Assembly: GCF_000143415.4 (NCBI RefSeq)
Contig: NW_003314303.1
Coordinates: 783,429-838,366, forward strand
Length of the DNA stretch: 54,938 nucleotides
Origin: Selaginella moellendorffii
Lineage: Eukaryota > Streptophyta > Lycopodiopsida > Selaginellales > Selaginellaceae
Direction of reading: 5' to 3'
In this document: piece by piece, positions 22,676-32,213 of the stretch
Numbering within the stretch: position 1 is the stretch's first letter
Layout of the letters: every line of letters starts with the position of its first letter
Position numbers and translations under genes: made by a program
Notes under the pieces: model-generated
What the model saw: only the letters and a program-made list of their open reading frames with translations
Database searches by the model: none
What the model was told of the DNA's origin: nothing

Positions 22676-23295
22676 TCCATGTGGTCACCAGCACAGTAGA
22701 CGAGCGTTGAGCGTGTGCTTGCCATCTACATACTTTCCTGCTTAGCAGCTTGCTTTATGCGTTTGTGACTTTCCAGCTTCTCTTTGTTTTCTAGTCATAG
22801 CACCGTCGTGGAGGGCAGAGTCTTCTTGTTAGACGAGCTTAGTAGCACACACCAATCGTCACCTTAGATCAGCGCTCTGTTTTGAGCAAGCTTCTGGTCT
22901 GAGCGTCTCTCGCATCCTCTTTCTTCCGACTGCCAGTCGCTTCTGGGCGCTCGCTCAGCAGGTAGTTTGCCAATGTCGAAGACATTGTGTAACTTTACTT
23001 TGTTCTGGATTTATAGGTTCACGGGACAGCTGGAAATCGGTTTCCCACTTTTATTTGTGATCAAGCAGGCTGCCTGGATCTTTTGCTTTATCACAGCGGG
23101 CGGCAGGCGAGAGCAACATACAGTATTGATCAACAATACCAGGTACTTTGAATATGGCGAAGACATTTGGTGTTTTTTCAAACGCATTGACTTTCTTCTT
23201 TTCTTTTCTAGATTAAACAGGCCGTAGGCTTGGTTATAGTCTGCTGGAAATTGGCGCTAAGCACTGCTCTCTCTTGCGCGCGCTCGCGGTGTGTG

Positions 23296-23336
<41 letters not shown>

Positions 23337-23521
23337 GGTGTGTGATTGGTTGGTCGATTTCAACCTTTCTAGCATCATGCTCTGTATCTTCCTTGCGTGT
23401 TTGGTTATTTTGTTCCTGCTTAAATCGCTTTGTGCCTAAAATCCTGAGAGGTTTCTCCCATACTTATTTTCTTGCTAGAAGCTGACTGAATATTTGTGCA
23501 GTTGAGATCTCTCATTGCATC
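22676..23521. other. Probable long 5' leader with a CT microsatellite
   Basis: No protein-coding signal was recognised. A perfect (CT)n run of about 34 bases occupies 23300-23334. Two copies of TCGCGGTGTGTGA flank it, which suggests slippage or duplication around the repeat. The composition changes from mixed to clearly AT-rich at about 23450, close to the next gene's start. Confidence 0.5.
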
Positions 23522-24568
23522 ATGGAAACAAAGAGCAGGAAAAGGCAGAGTTTAAGCATTGGATCCACCAGTGATAATACTCAAGTGACCCAACAAGCAT
23601 TAACTCCATTTCACGAGGCATTAATTAATATTTCTATTCCTAAGCAATGCTTCAAAACCCCAAACAGCTCCACAAGGTAAGTATTTTTTTCTAACAATGC
23701 TTTTCTAGTTATTGGGTTTTCATCTTAGGAATCCAAATTTAACTCTCACTCAGATTGAAACGCTTGAAGCTAATCACATTAATCCTTATGAAGAGCTTCA
23801 ATTTGTAAATGATTGGGATGGTTGTGATAATCTAATCGATGATCTTCTTAAACAAAGCAAACGAGTTCTTAGTGATTTTGAGGTAATTATTTTTTTTATT
23901 TTTCTCAATTGACAAATTATTTACTATAGGTTCCAAATATTCAAACTTATATACTACCACTTGTGGATGAAGAAAGCATACGATGTTTTCTTCATCCTTA
24001 TTTTGGATTAAGCTCAATTGGTGCTCAAGAATATTTTCTAAGGACATCAAATACTAATCTTAACTTAGGATGGACGATTATATCTGAGCAAAGTATGGGA
24101 TATACCTTTTATTTAAAACCTGATTTTGGCTTATTCACCCAAAGGATAAATGCTAGATCTAATTTCACACATTTTGTTCCTGGATATTCAATAGCCGAGG
24201 GTAAAATATTTAAAAATATTGCCCACGGTAAGTATTTGTTTTCTCTTGAAATTTATAAGGGCTAATATATTTTTACAGATGAAAATACAAGTCTCTCTTA
24301 TTTATTTGAAGTAAGAACGGAAACAGCAGATGCTCTTAATCAAATTTATAGATACATGCTTTACAACAAAATGACTTATTCAACTCTTGTAACTGATAAA
24401 TGTATTTGGTTATTAAGAAAAGTTGGAAAAAATCTTGTCAAGTTTCATTTTTCTTGTATTAATACATTTGATTTTCTGTTTCAGGCAAGTAGAGGGTATA
24501 ACATCAATGATAAGCACATCAAAATGACGGAAGCATTTTACGCTTTAAGCTTACTATCTGTAACATAG
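23522..24568 (+). CDS. AT-rich gene for a nuclease-fold-like protein related to 20331-21864
   Basis: Four exons (23522-23676, 23729-23882, 23930-24227, 24281-24568) join in frame to about 298 residues; family not formally recognised. The C-terminal third reads SYLFEVRTETADALNQIYRY, then MLYNKMTYSTLVTDKCIWLL and MTEAFYALSLLS. This mirrors the EIQVARLYSYMLLTG, FVCKR and ALKACAFAAWL layout of the gene at 20331-21864. A PDF followed later by EVR could be a worn PD-(D/E)XK nuclease core (an inference). No kinase domain follows; the frame stops at TAG. A 48-base stretch in the last exon (24437-24484) is T-rich, runs GT to AG and is divisible by three, so it may be an intron whose removal keeps the frame. 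Codon use is far more AT-rich than in neighbouring genes. Confidence 0.7.
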
Positions 24569-24657
24569 GAGCTTAAGCTGTAGAAACACTCTTAATAAAT
24601 AGTTTAGTTTTCATCAAAGTCTCGCCATTCCTTATCTTCGTGACTTGGTTCTTGACG

Positions 24658-25011
24658 ATGCAAGCGATAACTCCTAGCGAAGCAGCGGGATTTGCTGTGG
24701 GCGGCCTTCTCCTCGCCGCTGCTCTTGCGGCCCCAAGAGTGGACAATTACATTGCCCGCTCGCAGCGAAGGTATCAATCCTTTCTCTTCTCAAAGTCTTG
24801 TTTGTAAAAATGCAAGCTCAGATCTCTCGGGCTCTGTGAAGACTGCGGTGGATTGAAGAGGAAGGCTTGCGGGAAATGCAAAGGCCGGGGGGAGCTAAGA
24901 CCCCAGCTTGCAATCTTCGATCAAGGCGCCACAGGAGAAAAGTGTAGAGAATGTATGGGTCGAGGCTACTTTCCATGCACTGCCTGCTCAGCTTCCCAAG
25001 CTCCGAAGTGA
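24658..25011 (+). CDS. Small membrane protein with DnaJ-type cysteine-rich zinc motif
   Basis: Two exons (24658-24770, 24822-25011) join in frame to 100 residues. Residues 9-28 are a hydrophobic segment (AAGFAVGGLLLAAALAAP), probably one membrane anchor. The rest carries CEDCGG, CGKCKGRG, CRECMGRG and CTACS: four CxxC units as in the zinc-binding region of DnaJ. No J domain is present. Plants have many such J-less proteins, some of which act as thiol or folding factors in plastids. The exact role is unknown. It is transcribed convergently with the dioxygenase gene, whose stop is 130 bases away. Confidence 0.8.
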
Positions 25012-25140
25012 AAATCTCACTGAATTAACATAGCCAGCTGCTCAAGAACAAAGCTCGCGTTCTATCGCTCAAGGTCTATCCACAAGAGCACACAGCAAAG
25101 TCAGTTGTGAATGACCACTGGCGGGAGTTTTTCTACCTGG

Positions 25141-26336
25141 TCAGTCCTGTTCTTTCTCCACGAGCATGCTCTTGACGTGGTTCTTGCCCCTGAGTTCCTT
25201 GTTGAGGAAGCTCGACCTGTACTGCCCGAATGTCATGGAGGTGTACCTCGATGGCTGCCTAGGATTCACAAAGTTGGCCGCAGGAGATACGAGTGTATCG
25301 GGCAGCGGGCTGTGAAACATTGCCAACGATATGCGTTCTTTGCTCTCGGTCTTCACCACGGCTCGGTGCTCGACGCTCTTGTAGAGGCCATTGGTTATTA
25401 TCTGCGAAGAAAAAGAGGTAAGAAATTGAGGAAAATTCTAGTACCTCAATCTGATCTGCAAGGTTCACCACAAAAGCCTCCGGATCAGCCTGGACTTGGA
25501 CCCATTTGCCATTTTTCCTGACCTGAAGGCCTTCGACGTCGTCTTGGAGCAGTATAGTGATACCTCCGGGATCAGAATGAGGACTCAGTCCCATGACGCG
25601 GTCAGGCTGTGGACACGGAGGGTAATGGTTTACCCGAATAGTCTGGTAGATGCACTCTCCAAACTTTTTCTCCAGGAAGTCGGACTCAAGGCCAAGCGTC
25701 TCTGAAATCTTTCCAAGGAGGCATTTTGCAAGTCCATGCACCTCGTTGGAGTACTCGTGTAGCACGGTCCTAAGCACCACATGTAAAGGGGCCGATAATA
25801 AAATTAGAACAGAGAGTACCTGTAAGACTCGGGCTTGGTAGGCCAGGAAGACAAGTTCCGAGTGGAGATGGGGAGCAATTGGTGATAGAGAAGATCAACC
25901 CAGTCGAGCACATCCGACGCAAGGAAATGCCTCCCGTAGCCTTCACAGCTCCCTGGCTTTATCGCAAACTCCAGCTTCTCCTCGTGAGACAAATGGAAAA
26001 ACTGTCGAGCAGCTTCTCGGACTCTTTCGAGCAAGGAAATTGGGATATCATGATTTACAACCTGAAAGTTTCATGTCAAGACAAAGGCGATAAAAAATTA
26101 CTAAGGAGTACCTGGAAAAATCCCCACTCTGCACAAGCTGCTCCTAGCTTCGCCAATTCTGAAGGATCATTCCGTAGTAACTTCCCGTGATCGATGATCG
26201 GCAAGCTCTCTTCGAAAGGAGCTGACACACGGGAATCAAGCGAGCGCTGAAGAAAGCGTGAAGGCACTTCTTCGAGGCCATTCTGTACCAAAGCCTGCAC
26301 GGAAATTGGAGGCTGCGACTGCACAACCAGAGCCAT
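25141..26336 (-). CDS. 2-oxoglutarate/Fe(II)-dependent dioxygenase
   Basis: Oxidises a small molecule using 2-oxoglutarate, O2 and Fe(II); plant relatives act in flavonoid, hormone and alkaloid metabolism. Four exons (26112-26336, 25820-26061, 25445-25769, 25141-25401) join in frame to 350 residues, the standard length. The N-terminal DIOX_N part has LPIIDHGKL and GAACAEWGFFQVVNH. The catalytic core has VNHYPPCPQPD and SPHSDPGGITILLQDD, where His and Asp (about residues 220 and 222) bind iron. YKSVEHRAVV supplies the second iron His, and ERISLA carries the Arg-x-Ser that holds 2-oxoglutarate. The substrate is not predictable; overall style is closest to the DOXC class (SRG1/flavonol-synthase-like). 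Confidence 0.95.
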
Positions 26337-26659
26337 TTACAAGAACTTCTATAAGGGAAGCTTTCAGCACTCCGCACTTGTTTAAGAAGCATGCGACCGC
26401 AACTGTAGACTAGAAGACTAGGCTCACGATTTCCTTGTGAAGAATCATCATAAACATCACAATGGATTCTTTTAAATGGTATCATATTTACCTGTGGGGC
26501 TCTGAAGCAAATGTTGTGGCTCAGCATCAGATAGGCCACGTACACGGTCCCATCCCATATACGACTTTTCATCGATGCCACGATCGTCAATCAGTGTACG
26601 AAGTCTCTCCCAGTAGAGATTCGGCATTAAGCTGTATAGAAATAGTAAACCGAGTTTCG

Positions 26660-27509
26660 TCAATCGATGCTCACGACGTCGAAACCATAAAAATCGTCCT
26701 TCAATTGCACACTTCCAGGCGCGGGTCCGACATTTTTTGGATGCTTGCTGTGAGCTTCGTTGTCATACGCCTGTAAATGAGTCCATGTTAGAAGCACGGG
26801 ACCATAAAGCTAAAAAGCACCTCTTCAGCTGCTACCAATTCAGGATTTAGCGCCTGAAGCTTCTGCTTTAGTTCTTCCAACCGCGAAAATCCTGCGACAG
26901 AAGTTTGCTCGACCTGCTCAAACACACCATTAGCAAAAACCTTGACAAGATGTAACCAACCAAACGGCTGAGATCGTCACAAAGCTTTTGTTTTTCCTCT
27001 TCTTCAGCCTGCAATGCAGTTTGTGCCGCTTCCCATTGCTGTACACCTTTGAGAAGCAAGTCCTATGTAATAAATATCGTGACTTCACCTTCTTCGCATT
27101 CTCTTCTTTCAATTTAGCCTTTCGAATTTTCGCTCCCGACATTTCGATTTTATTCCGTAGGTGTTCAAGGGCTGCATAAGAAGGAAGATTACTCAAAGAC
27201 TAAAAGACAAGAACTCACCCGCTTTTCTCGGGCCAACAGTAAGTTTTATTTGCAACGAAAGCTCAGCCAGCTCTTTCTCAAAATTGTGGATCTTCAAGTA
27301 ATTGTCTTGTATATACCTGTAGAGACTTTCAGAAAAGAGAATAATAAGCCCTCTTACTTTCTCAGCTCCAGCTCCTTTTCCTCAAGAACCTGTTTCAGAC
27401 AATGCTTGAAAGAGAAGAGAGGAAAACACGGTCTCTGAAACTGGATCTGAACTAAGATCGATCTTACCTTCTCACCGTACGAGATAGAAGGGGAATCCTG
27501 TGTCGCCAT
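26660..27509 (-). CDS. 178-residue coiled-coil protein of unknown family
   Basis: Seven small exons (27468-27509, 27358-27389, 27219-27316, 27089-27171, 26961-27038, 26821-26913, 26660-26770) join with consistent phases. Residues 15-135 are dominated by heptads rich in Glu, Lys, Leu and Ala, such as LEEKELELRKYIQDNY, LRNKIEMSGAKIRKAK and LQAEEEEKQKLCDDLSRL. This predicts one long coiled coil. The C-terminal tail, ending VQLKDDFYGFDVVSID, is not coiled coil. Length and layout recall small kinetochore or spindle coiled-coil proteins, but I cannot assign one. The start ATG lies only 43 bases past the stop of TTC4 on the same strand, so its promoter must overlap TTC4's 3' end. Confidence 0.65.
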
Positions 27510-27551
27510 TTGACTCAAACCTCAACTCAAAGCAAACAAAAGAAAGTATTA

Positions 27552-28958
27552 TCAGGGTGGAGACCATGCCCCAGATAGAAACAATTCTCTGAAACGAGAT
27601 CCTAGTGCTACAACATAAAAAACTGTGAAAGAATACCGTCAGATCCCTTGTTATAGGAATTTCTTTGATAGATATCACCTGGAATTCCGGGTACCGTGCA
27701 ATCTGGTTTTGCAAGTACTGTTTGCAGCGTGCAGTTCTCGTCAACTTTCACCCAATATTTACGCAGATCTAGAAAGACTTGCACATTTAGTTTTGTCAGC
27801 AATCCAGCTTTACCTGTTTCTTTTGTTTCATCCTGGTCAAAATCATCTGTGTGATCTAGCATTGATCTCAAAGCTGCTTTTCTTGATAACGGTGCAACAG
27901 CGTTTGCCTGATTGTCCAAATGTAACAGCAGCTTTAAGAAAACAAACAAAGCAGACCTGGTAATATAGTTCAATACGATCCCTTGTGTATTCGTGCTTCT
28001 CATCCCAAGGAAGGGAAGCATCTCCAAACATCTAATTTCACGGGAAAAAACTGTAAGAACGAGGATGTGATAGTTAAAAGAATACTCTTTGCAAGTGAGG
28101 TTTGAACTTGTCGAACTCCATGAAGTCCTCAATCAAGTCGCTCGACATGACTTCCCCATATAGCAGCAAAACAGGCCAGTGTAGAACATTGCTAGTGTCT
28201 AGCCAAGGCTTCTTGGCACCACAGAGCTCTTTGTACAAGTGACTCCCCAGCTTGACGTGCCTTTGCTCTAAACAAGTGACAAAGTCCTGGACAATCAAAC
28301 AAGTGAGAAATCAAAACACAATGAGAGCTTTCTCACCTCTGCCTCCTTGACATGAATCTTACGTTCGTTCGACCTTTTCAATCTAGTTTCTGCCTGATCC
28401 TTCAAGTTTCTAAGCTCCAGGTTGTGAGGTTCCACGTCCAAAGCTTTTGTACAAAGCTGGGAAGCTCGTTCGAGCAAATCAAGCTCCAGCGCGGCCTTGG
28501 AGCCACGAAAGTAGGCCTGCCAAGCAAGAGATAAGTGCAACCACCAACCATCATCAATCACTGTACCAGAGTACCTTCACATTCGTAGGATTGAGCTCAA
28601 TCGCTTGCTCGGCATCGTTCAATGCGCGCCTATAATTCCCCAGCAGCAAATTCACATGCGCCCTGTTCGCAAAGAGCACCGAGTTTTGCAATGGATCATC
28701 AATCCTCTGCTCGATCGCGCGTGTGTAGCAGTCCACAGCATCCTTGTACCCGGACTTCCCTTTCTTCACACACGCATTTCCCTGCTCCTATGGACGATCG
28801 AACTAAAATCTCAAATCCTCGCAAACTCGAACAAAGAAGACAATGCATCCTACCCTGAGCTCCAATACGGCGGTCTCGCGAAGCGCATCGATCGCGGCCA
28901 AGTCGTTCCTCTCCTCGTCGCTCAGCGCCTCGCCGCGGCCCTGGAACAAGAGCGCCAT
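27552..28958 (-). CDS. TPR co-chaperone TTC4/CNS1 homologue
   Basis: Cytosolic and nuclear Hsp90/Hsp70 co-chaperone. Eight exons (28854-28958, 28575-28787, 28337-28516, 28086-28286, 27957-28031, 27814-27907, 27679-27768, 27552-27622) join in frame to 342 residues. Residues 36-150 hold three TPR units: EQGNACVKKGKSGYKDAVDC, then VLFANRAHVNLLLGNYRRAL, then AYFRGSKAALELDLLERA. These are followed by a basic linker. The C-terminal half is the family's wheel domain, with NVLHWPVLLLYGEVMSSDLI, LPWDEKHEYTRDRIELYYQ and a final CTVPGIPVFYVVALGSRF. The order and spacing of these blocks fit TTC4 rather than other TPR co-chaperones. Confidence 0.92.
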
Positions 28959-29153
28959 AGCCAGGCAAAATATTTCCAACCCCTAAACCCTAAAACACGA
29001 AAACCATTGAGCCAAGAATTTGTCTTTGATGGAAGTTAGTAAAGGAAGAAAGAAAGAACCATTGACAATTTGTGATTCCTACGCTCTCCCTCTTTTCCCC
29101 TAAAGAACTCCTACAGCTAAAATCTGATGTACACATATCAAACCCATTCTCTT

Positions 29154-30028
29154 CTAGTCATCATCCTCGTCCTCCTCTTCATTCTGGAAAAAAACTATGT
29201 GTTAGATCACAAAATCGCACAAGATCACGCGCAAAATCATAGAAGTTCTACCTCAGCACTGCCTTCTTCCTCGTTTTCCTTCGAATCTTCTTGCTCCTCG
29301 TCATCCTGACAAGGACGAGACGACCGAAGTCGAGAAAACTGCAAAGATTCGTCAAAAATCTTACTTGTTTCTTCTTGTAAGCGGCCATGGACTCGGCGTA
29401 ATCGGCCCGGAGCTGGGCGGCCTTGTTGACGTACACGGCCTTTTCCTGGAAGATCAAACAGTGGAGATCAGATCACTGCGAAGAAAGAAAAAATGGAGAA
29501 CAAAGAATACTCACACTTTCGCTCATCTTACTCCACTTATCACCAGCGGCCTTTCCAACCTGCGAGGGAAGAGTGAGCGTCAAGAGAAGTTTTTCGAAAC
29601 ACTCAAGGAAGAGAAAAGAGGTCTACCGCTGCGACGCCTTTGACATCCGGATGATCTTCCTTGTACTGTTGCCGAAAGCTTTCCCTGTGAAAAAAGAGAA
29701 CTTGAGAACTCGAATCGAATCCAAAGCGTGGAAGAGCGAAAAAACTTACAGGAAGACGAAGAATGCCGTGGGGGGACGCTTTGGGAGATTGGGGTCCTTG
29801 CTCGCCTTCTTTTCCTTCTTCTTTTGCTTCTTGGTGGCCTTCCCGTCCTTCACAGCGAGCTTCTTCCTGGCAAGGAAAGAAAAAAAGAGAGCATCAGTGA
29901 TCACACCCCTGGAGAAGAAGAACAAGGAAAAAAATCGCCTACTCTTTCTCAGGCTTCGCGTCCTTGCCGTCCTTCTTCTTTGTCGAGCCCAAAGGCCGCC
30001 CTCGTCCCCTGGTACTGGCCTCTTTCAT
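29154..30028 (-). CDS. HMGB-type chromatin protein
   Basis: Small nuclear protein that bends DNA. Seven exons (29943-30028, 29750-29866, 29627-29684, 29515-29559, 29365-29445, 29252-29305, 29154-29183) join in frame to 156 residues. A basic N-terminus (TRGRGRPLGSTKKK, AT-hook-like) leads into one HMG box of about 70 residues: DPNLPKRPPTAFFVFLESFR, then QQYKEDHP and VGKAAGDKWSKMSESEKAVY. It ends in an acidic tail made almost only of Asp and Glu. Length, the single box and the acidic tail match plant HMGB proteins. The GRP motif near the start is unusual for HMGB and may strengthen AT-rich DNA binding. Confidence 0.95.
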
Positions 30029-30946
30029 CTTGAAAGCTCGACAGCCGCGATCTACAAGCAACCGAGAAAAAAACGATCCAGCTCCATCAAAACCGCGACG
30101 ATTTGAGGACATTTCTCTCGATCTTGGAGGAGAAAAAAGCTCCAGCAAAAACGGGAGGAAGAAACCCACCTCAAAGCGAAACCGAGCGAAAAAACGATGA
30201 GCTGCTGCGTGGAAGACACAAAGACGAAGACGATCACAGCACAAACCCAAGCTGCTCAAACGCCGCCATAGCCACGCCGCAAGAGGAGAGAGCGAGGGAG
30301 ACGCTAAGAACAAAGAAGAGAGATGAGGGTTTGGCAGCGAAGGAGGCCCGTGTATGACGGGCACGAGTGACGAGCCTGCCCGTCGCCGGCGACGGGCAGC
30401 GCATTGCTGGCAACGCCTGGGGCGCTGGATGGCCCCAAGCAACGGTCCGATCCGGGGTCCTGGCAGGGAGATTTTTTGCCTTCACTCTCGCTATAAAAAC
30501 CGGCCGTTGATCCCCCCAGCGCATGGACACCTTGAAGTGTTTCCTAGCCCTTCAGATTTATGTAAGCGCCACCGGCTGTAGCCGGTCACCATCGGCGGGC
30601 TTTCAAAATGGGCTTTACCCGGAGGTTTAAGAGTAGCCGGTGGACGCGACCGGCTGGCCGGAGCTTTATTTGGATGTGAAATCGAGAGCACAACAAAAGT
30701 GGCGGGAAGAAATGCGCGCCATCTCGCGTTACAAAAATTTGATTTTATTTCTCTCTCTTCTCTTCGCGGAAAAGATTCCCATGGCATATCCGGCTAATCT
30801 TTCTACTTAGCCAAATTGTTTTCATCATCGTCGTGATAGAGATAGAGTGGTTCTATCTTTTTATATAGTTCTTCGCTGCTCGAGCTCGTCTAATCCATTT
30901 CCATCGATCGAATGGAGGAAGAAAAAAAAATCTCTCCCACTTCCTC
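30029..30946. other. Intergenic region with a 24-bp palindrome
   Basis: Holds the HMGB promoter and the 3' flank of the DUF1336 gene. A perfect 24-bp palindrome (12-bp half CTGCCCGTCGCC) lies at 30376-30399. A run of GCCGGC/ACCGGC-like words follows at 30570-30665. Frames through this region read as proteins only by chance. Confidence 0.5.
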
Positions 30947-31918
30947 TCACGCTTTACAGTGATCGCGCTCCGCCACCTTGCCGTTCTTCGTGGAGTGGTG
31001 ACCCCGGAACGAAAACCCAAGCCGTCGCTGCCATGAATTCGCAGCGCTCGCATTCGTCCCGGGATGATTCGAGTTGGAGCAACTTAGACCCTGCTGCTGG
31101 TGATGATCCTGCTCGTGATCCACAAAAACAGCCGACTCCATCTCGATCTGGGCGATTCGCACAGTCCCTAGCAATCTCTCCGGGAGCTCCTCCTCGGCCT
31201 GCGACTCTACCAAGAATCCCATATCTACAACCACGGAGCTAACGTAGCCTAGAGCCAAGTGGAGGATGTAAGTCGCGACTGTGGACGATCCGATATCAAC
31301 GTCGATCTCCAGATAGTTCGGGCCCCGGATGTAGTGACAAGTGAGAGCTTTCCCGAGCAAGCAAGCCGCGTGATTCCCCACAGTGGCCTTGACGATCCAG
31401 GGACCACGAACGATCCTGTTGATGAGCTTGAATCTACTGTTCCGGAACCCATCATCTTCGTGGATGAATCTGTAGAGCAGCGACCCCGGTGCGATTGGAT
31501 CGTCGGTGGCGTAGTAGAACACGGCGCTGTAGTTCTCCTTCCCTGGAACTTGCAAGTTGACGGCGAAGACGAAGGACTTGAGACCCTCCCTCTGTGCCTG
31601 CGCTAGATCTAGAGCTCGCCTGACCCTGTTGTCCGGGCGGGCGAGGACGTGATCCAGCTTCCCGTGCGATCGAAGCCAATCCACGCCCAGTGGCTTCATC
31701 ACGCACTCGCCCGCCGCGGCCTTGACCCTCTTGGCGAAGTAATTGTGGCCACGAACCTGGAATGCGCTGCCGGGAGGCGCCGCCCAGCCATTCGTGCCGG
31801 CGTCGAGATCTACGATCTCGCGCAGCGATCCGCCGCTCCTCACGCCCGCCTTCCAATCCCTAATCTCGCCGCGGCGGCGCTCCTCCTCGCCGCGGGATTC
31901 TTGCGTAACCCCGGTCAT
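30947..31918 (-). CDS. EDR2 C-terminal domain (DUF1336) protein
   Basis: A single exon of 323 residues. Apart from an N-terminal tail of about 40 residues, the protein is one EDR2_C domain. It has SAFQVRGHNYFAKRVK, PLGVDWLRSHGKLDHV, KSFVFAVNLQVPGKENYSAV, GSLLYRFIHEDDGFRNSRFK, IVRGPWIVKATVG and EEELPERLLGTVR. In EDR2 this domain follows PH and START domains and acts in lipid-linked defence and senescence control; here it stands alone, as in several plant relatives. The C-terminal 60 residues are His/Gln/Ser-rich and poorly conserved. It is divergently oriented to the farnesol dehydrogenase gene, 295 bp away. Confidence 0.93.
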   Translation of the reverse strand: MTGVTQESRGEEERRRGEIRDWKAGVRSGGSLREIVDLDAGTNGWAAPPGSAFQVRGHNYFAKRVKAAAGECVMKPLGVDWLRSHGKLDHVLARPDNRVRRALDLAQAQREGLKSFVFAVNLQVPGKENYSAVFYYATDDPIAPGSLLYRFIHEDDGFRNSRFKLINRIVRGPWIVKATVGNHAACLLGKALTCHYIRGPNYLEIDVDIGSSTVATYILHLALGYVSSVVVDMGFLVESQAEEELPERLLGTVRIAQIEMESAVFVDHEQDHHQQQGLSCSNSNHPGTNASAANSWQRRLGFSFRGHHSTKNGKVAERDHCKA

Positions 31919-32130
31919 GGCGAGGGCGAGGCGAAATTCCCAGATTTCCAGCCGCCGCGCTACATCCTAGAGCAAGATCAAGGAAAAAAGAGTGATGGAT
32001 TGGAATCGCTGGGCGCCGAGGTGAATCAAACAACGCACCTCTTGACGTGCATTCCCATTGGCGCCCCGGAAGAAGAACCCTAGTCGCTTGTTAAGGAGCC
32101 CTTGGCTCTGGCCGGGATCCCAATGTGCTG

Positions 32131-32172
32131 CCACGTCATTGACACGTCATAACAGATCCCAGTGACGTCAGC
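32131..32172. promoter_or_regulatory. Cluster of three ACGT-core (bZIP-type) elements in a divergent promoter
   Basis: CCACGTCA (32131), ACACGTCA (about 32142) and GTGACGTCAGC (32162) lie within 42 bp, between the divergent DUF1336 and farnesol dehydrogenase genes. TGACGTCA is a classic TGA/as-1 or CRE-type bZIP site, and the others share the ACGT core. The spacing between cores is 11 and 20 bp. Confidence 0.5.
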
Positions 32173-32213
32173 ACATTTCAAACAAAAGAGTCCATGGAAG
32201 ATCGAGCAAATAG

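Noticed and set aside
23300-23334. CT run as a functional promoter element
   Set aside because: Plain dinucleotide microsatellite; nothing beyond length supports a specific role.
25111-25521. Open plus-strand frame opposite the dioxygenase
   Set aside because: Lies antisense to well-conserved dioxygenase exons 3 and 4; its peptide has no motif and the frame follows codon bias of the real strand.
26360-26655. Downstream extension of the coiled-coil gene
   Set aside because: Open minus-strand pieces exist (for example ending near 26472), but an in-frame TGA at 26660 precedes them and no splice pair bypasses it convincingly.
29423-30106. Long plus-strand frame of 227 codons over the HMGB gene
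   Set aside because: Low-complexity Arg/Ser/Leu peptide that is the antisense of HMGB exons and pyrimidine-rich introns.
31259-31606. Plus-strand frame inside the DUF1336 gene
   Set aside because: Antisense to strongly conserved EDR2_C codons.
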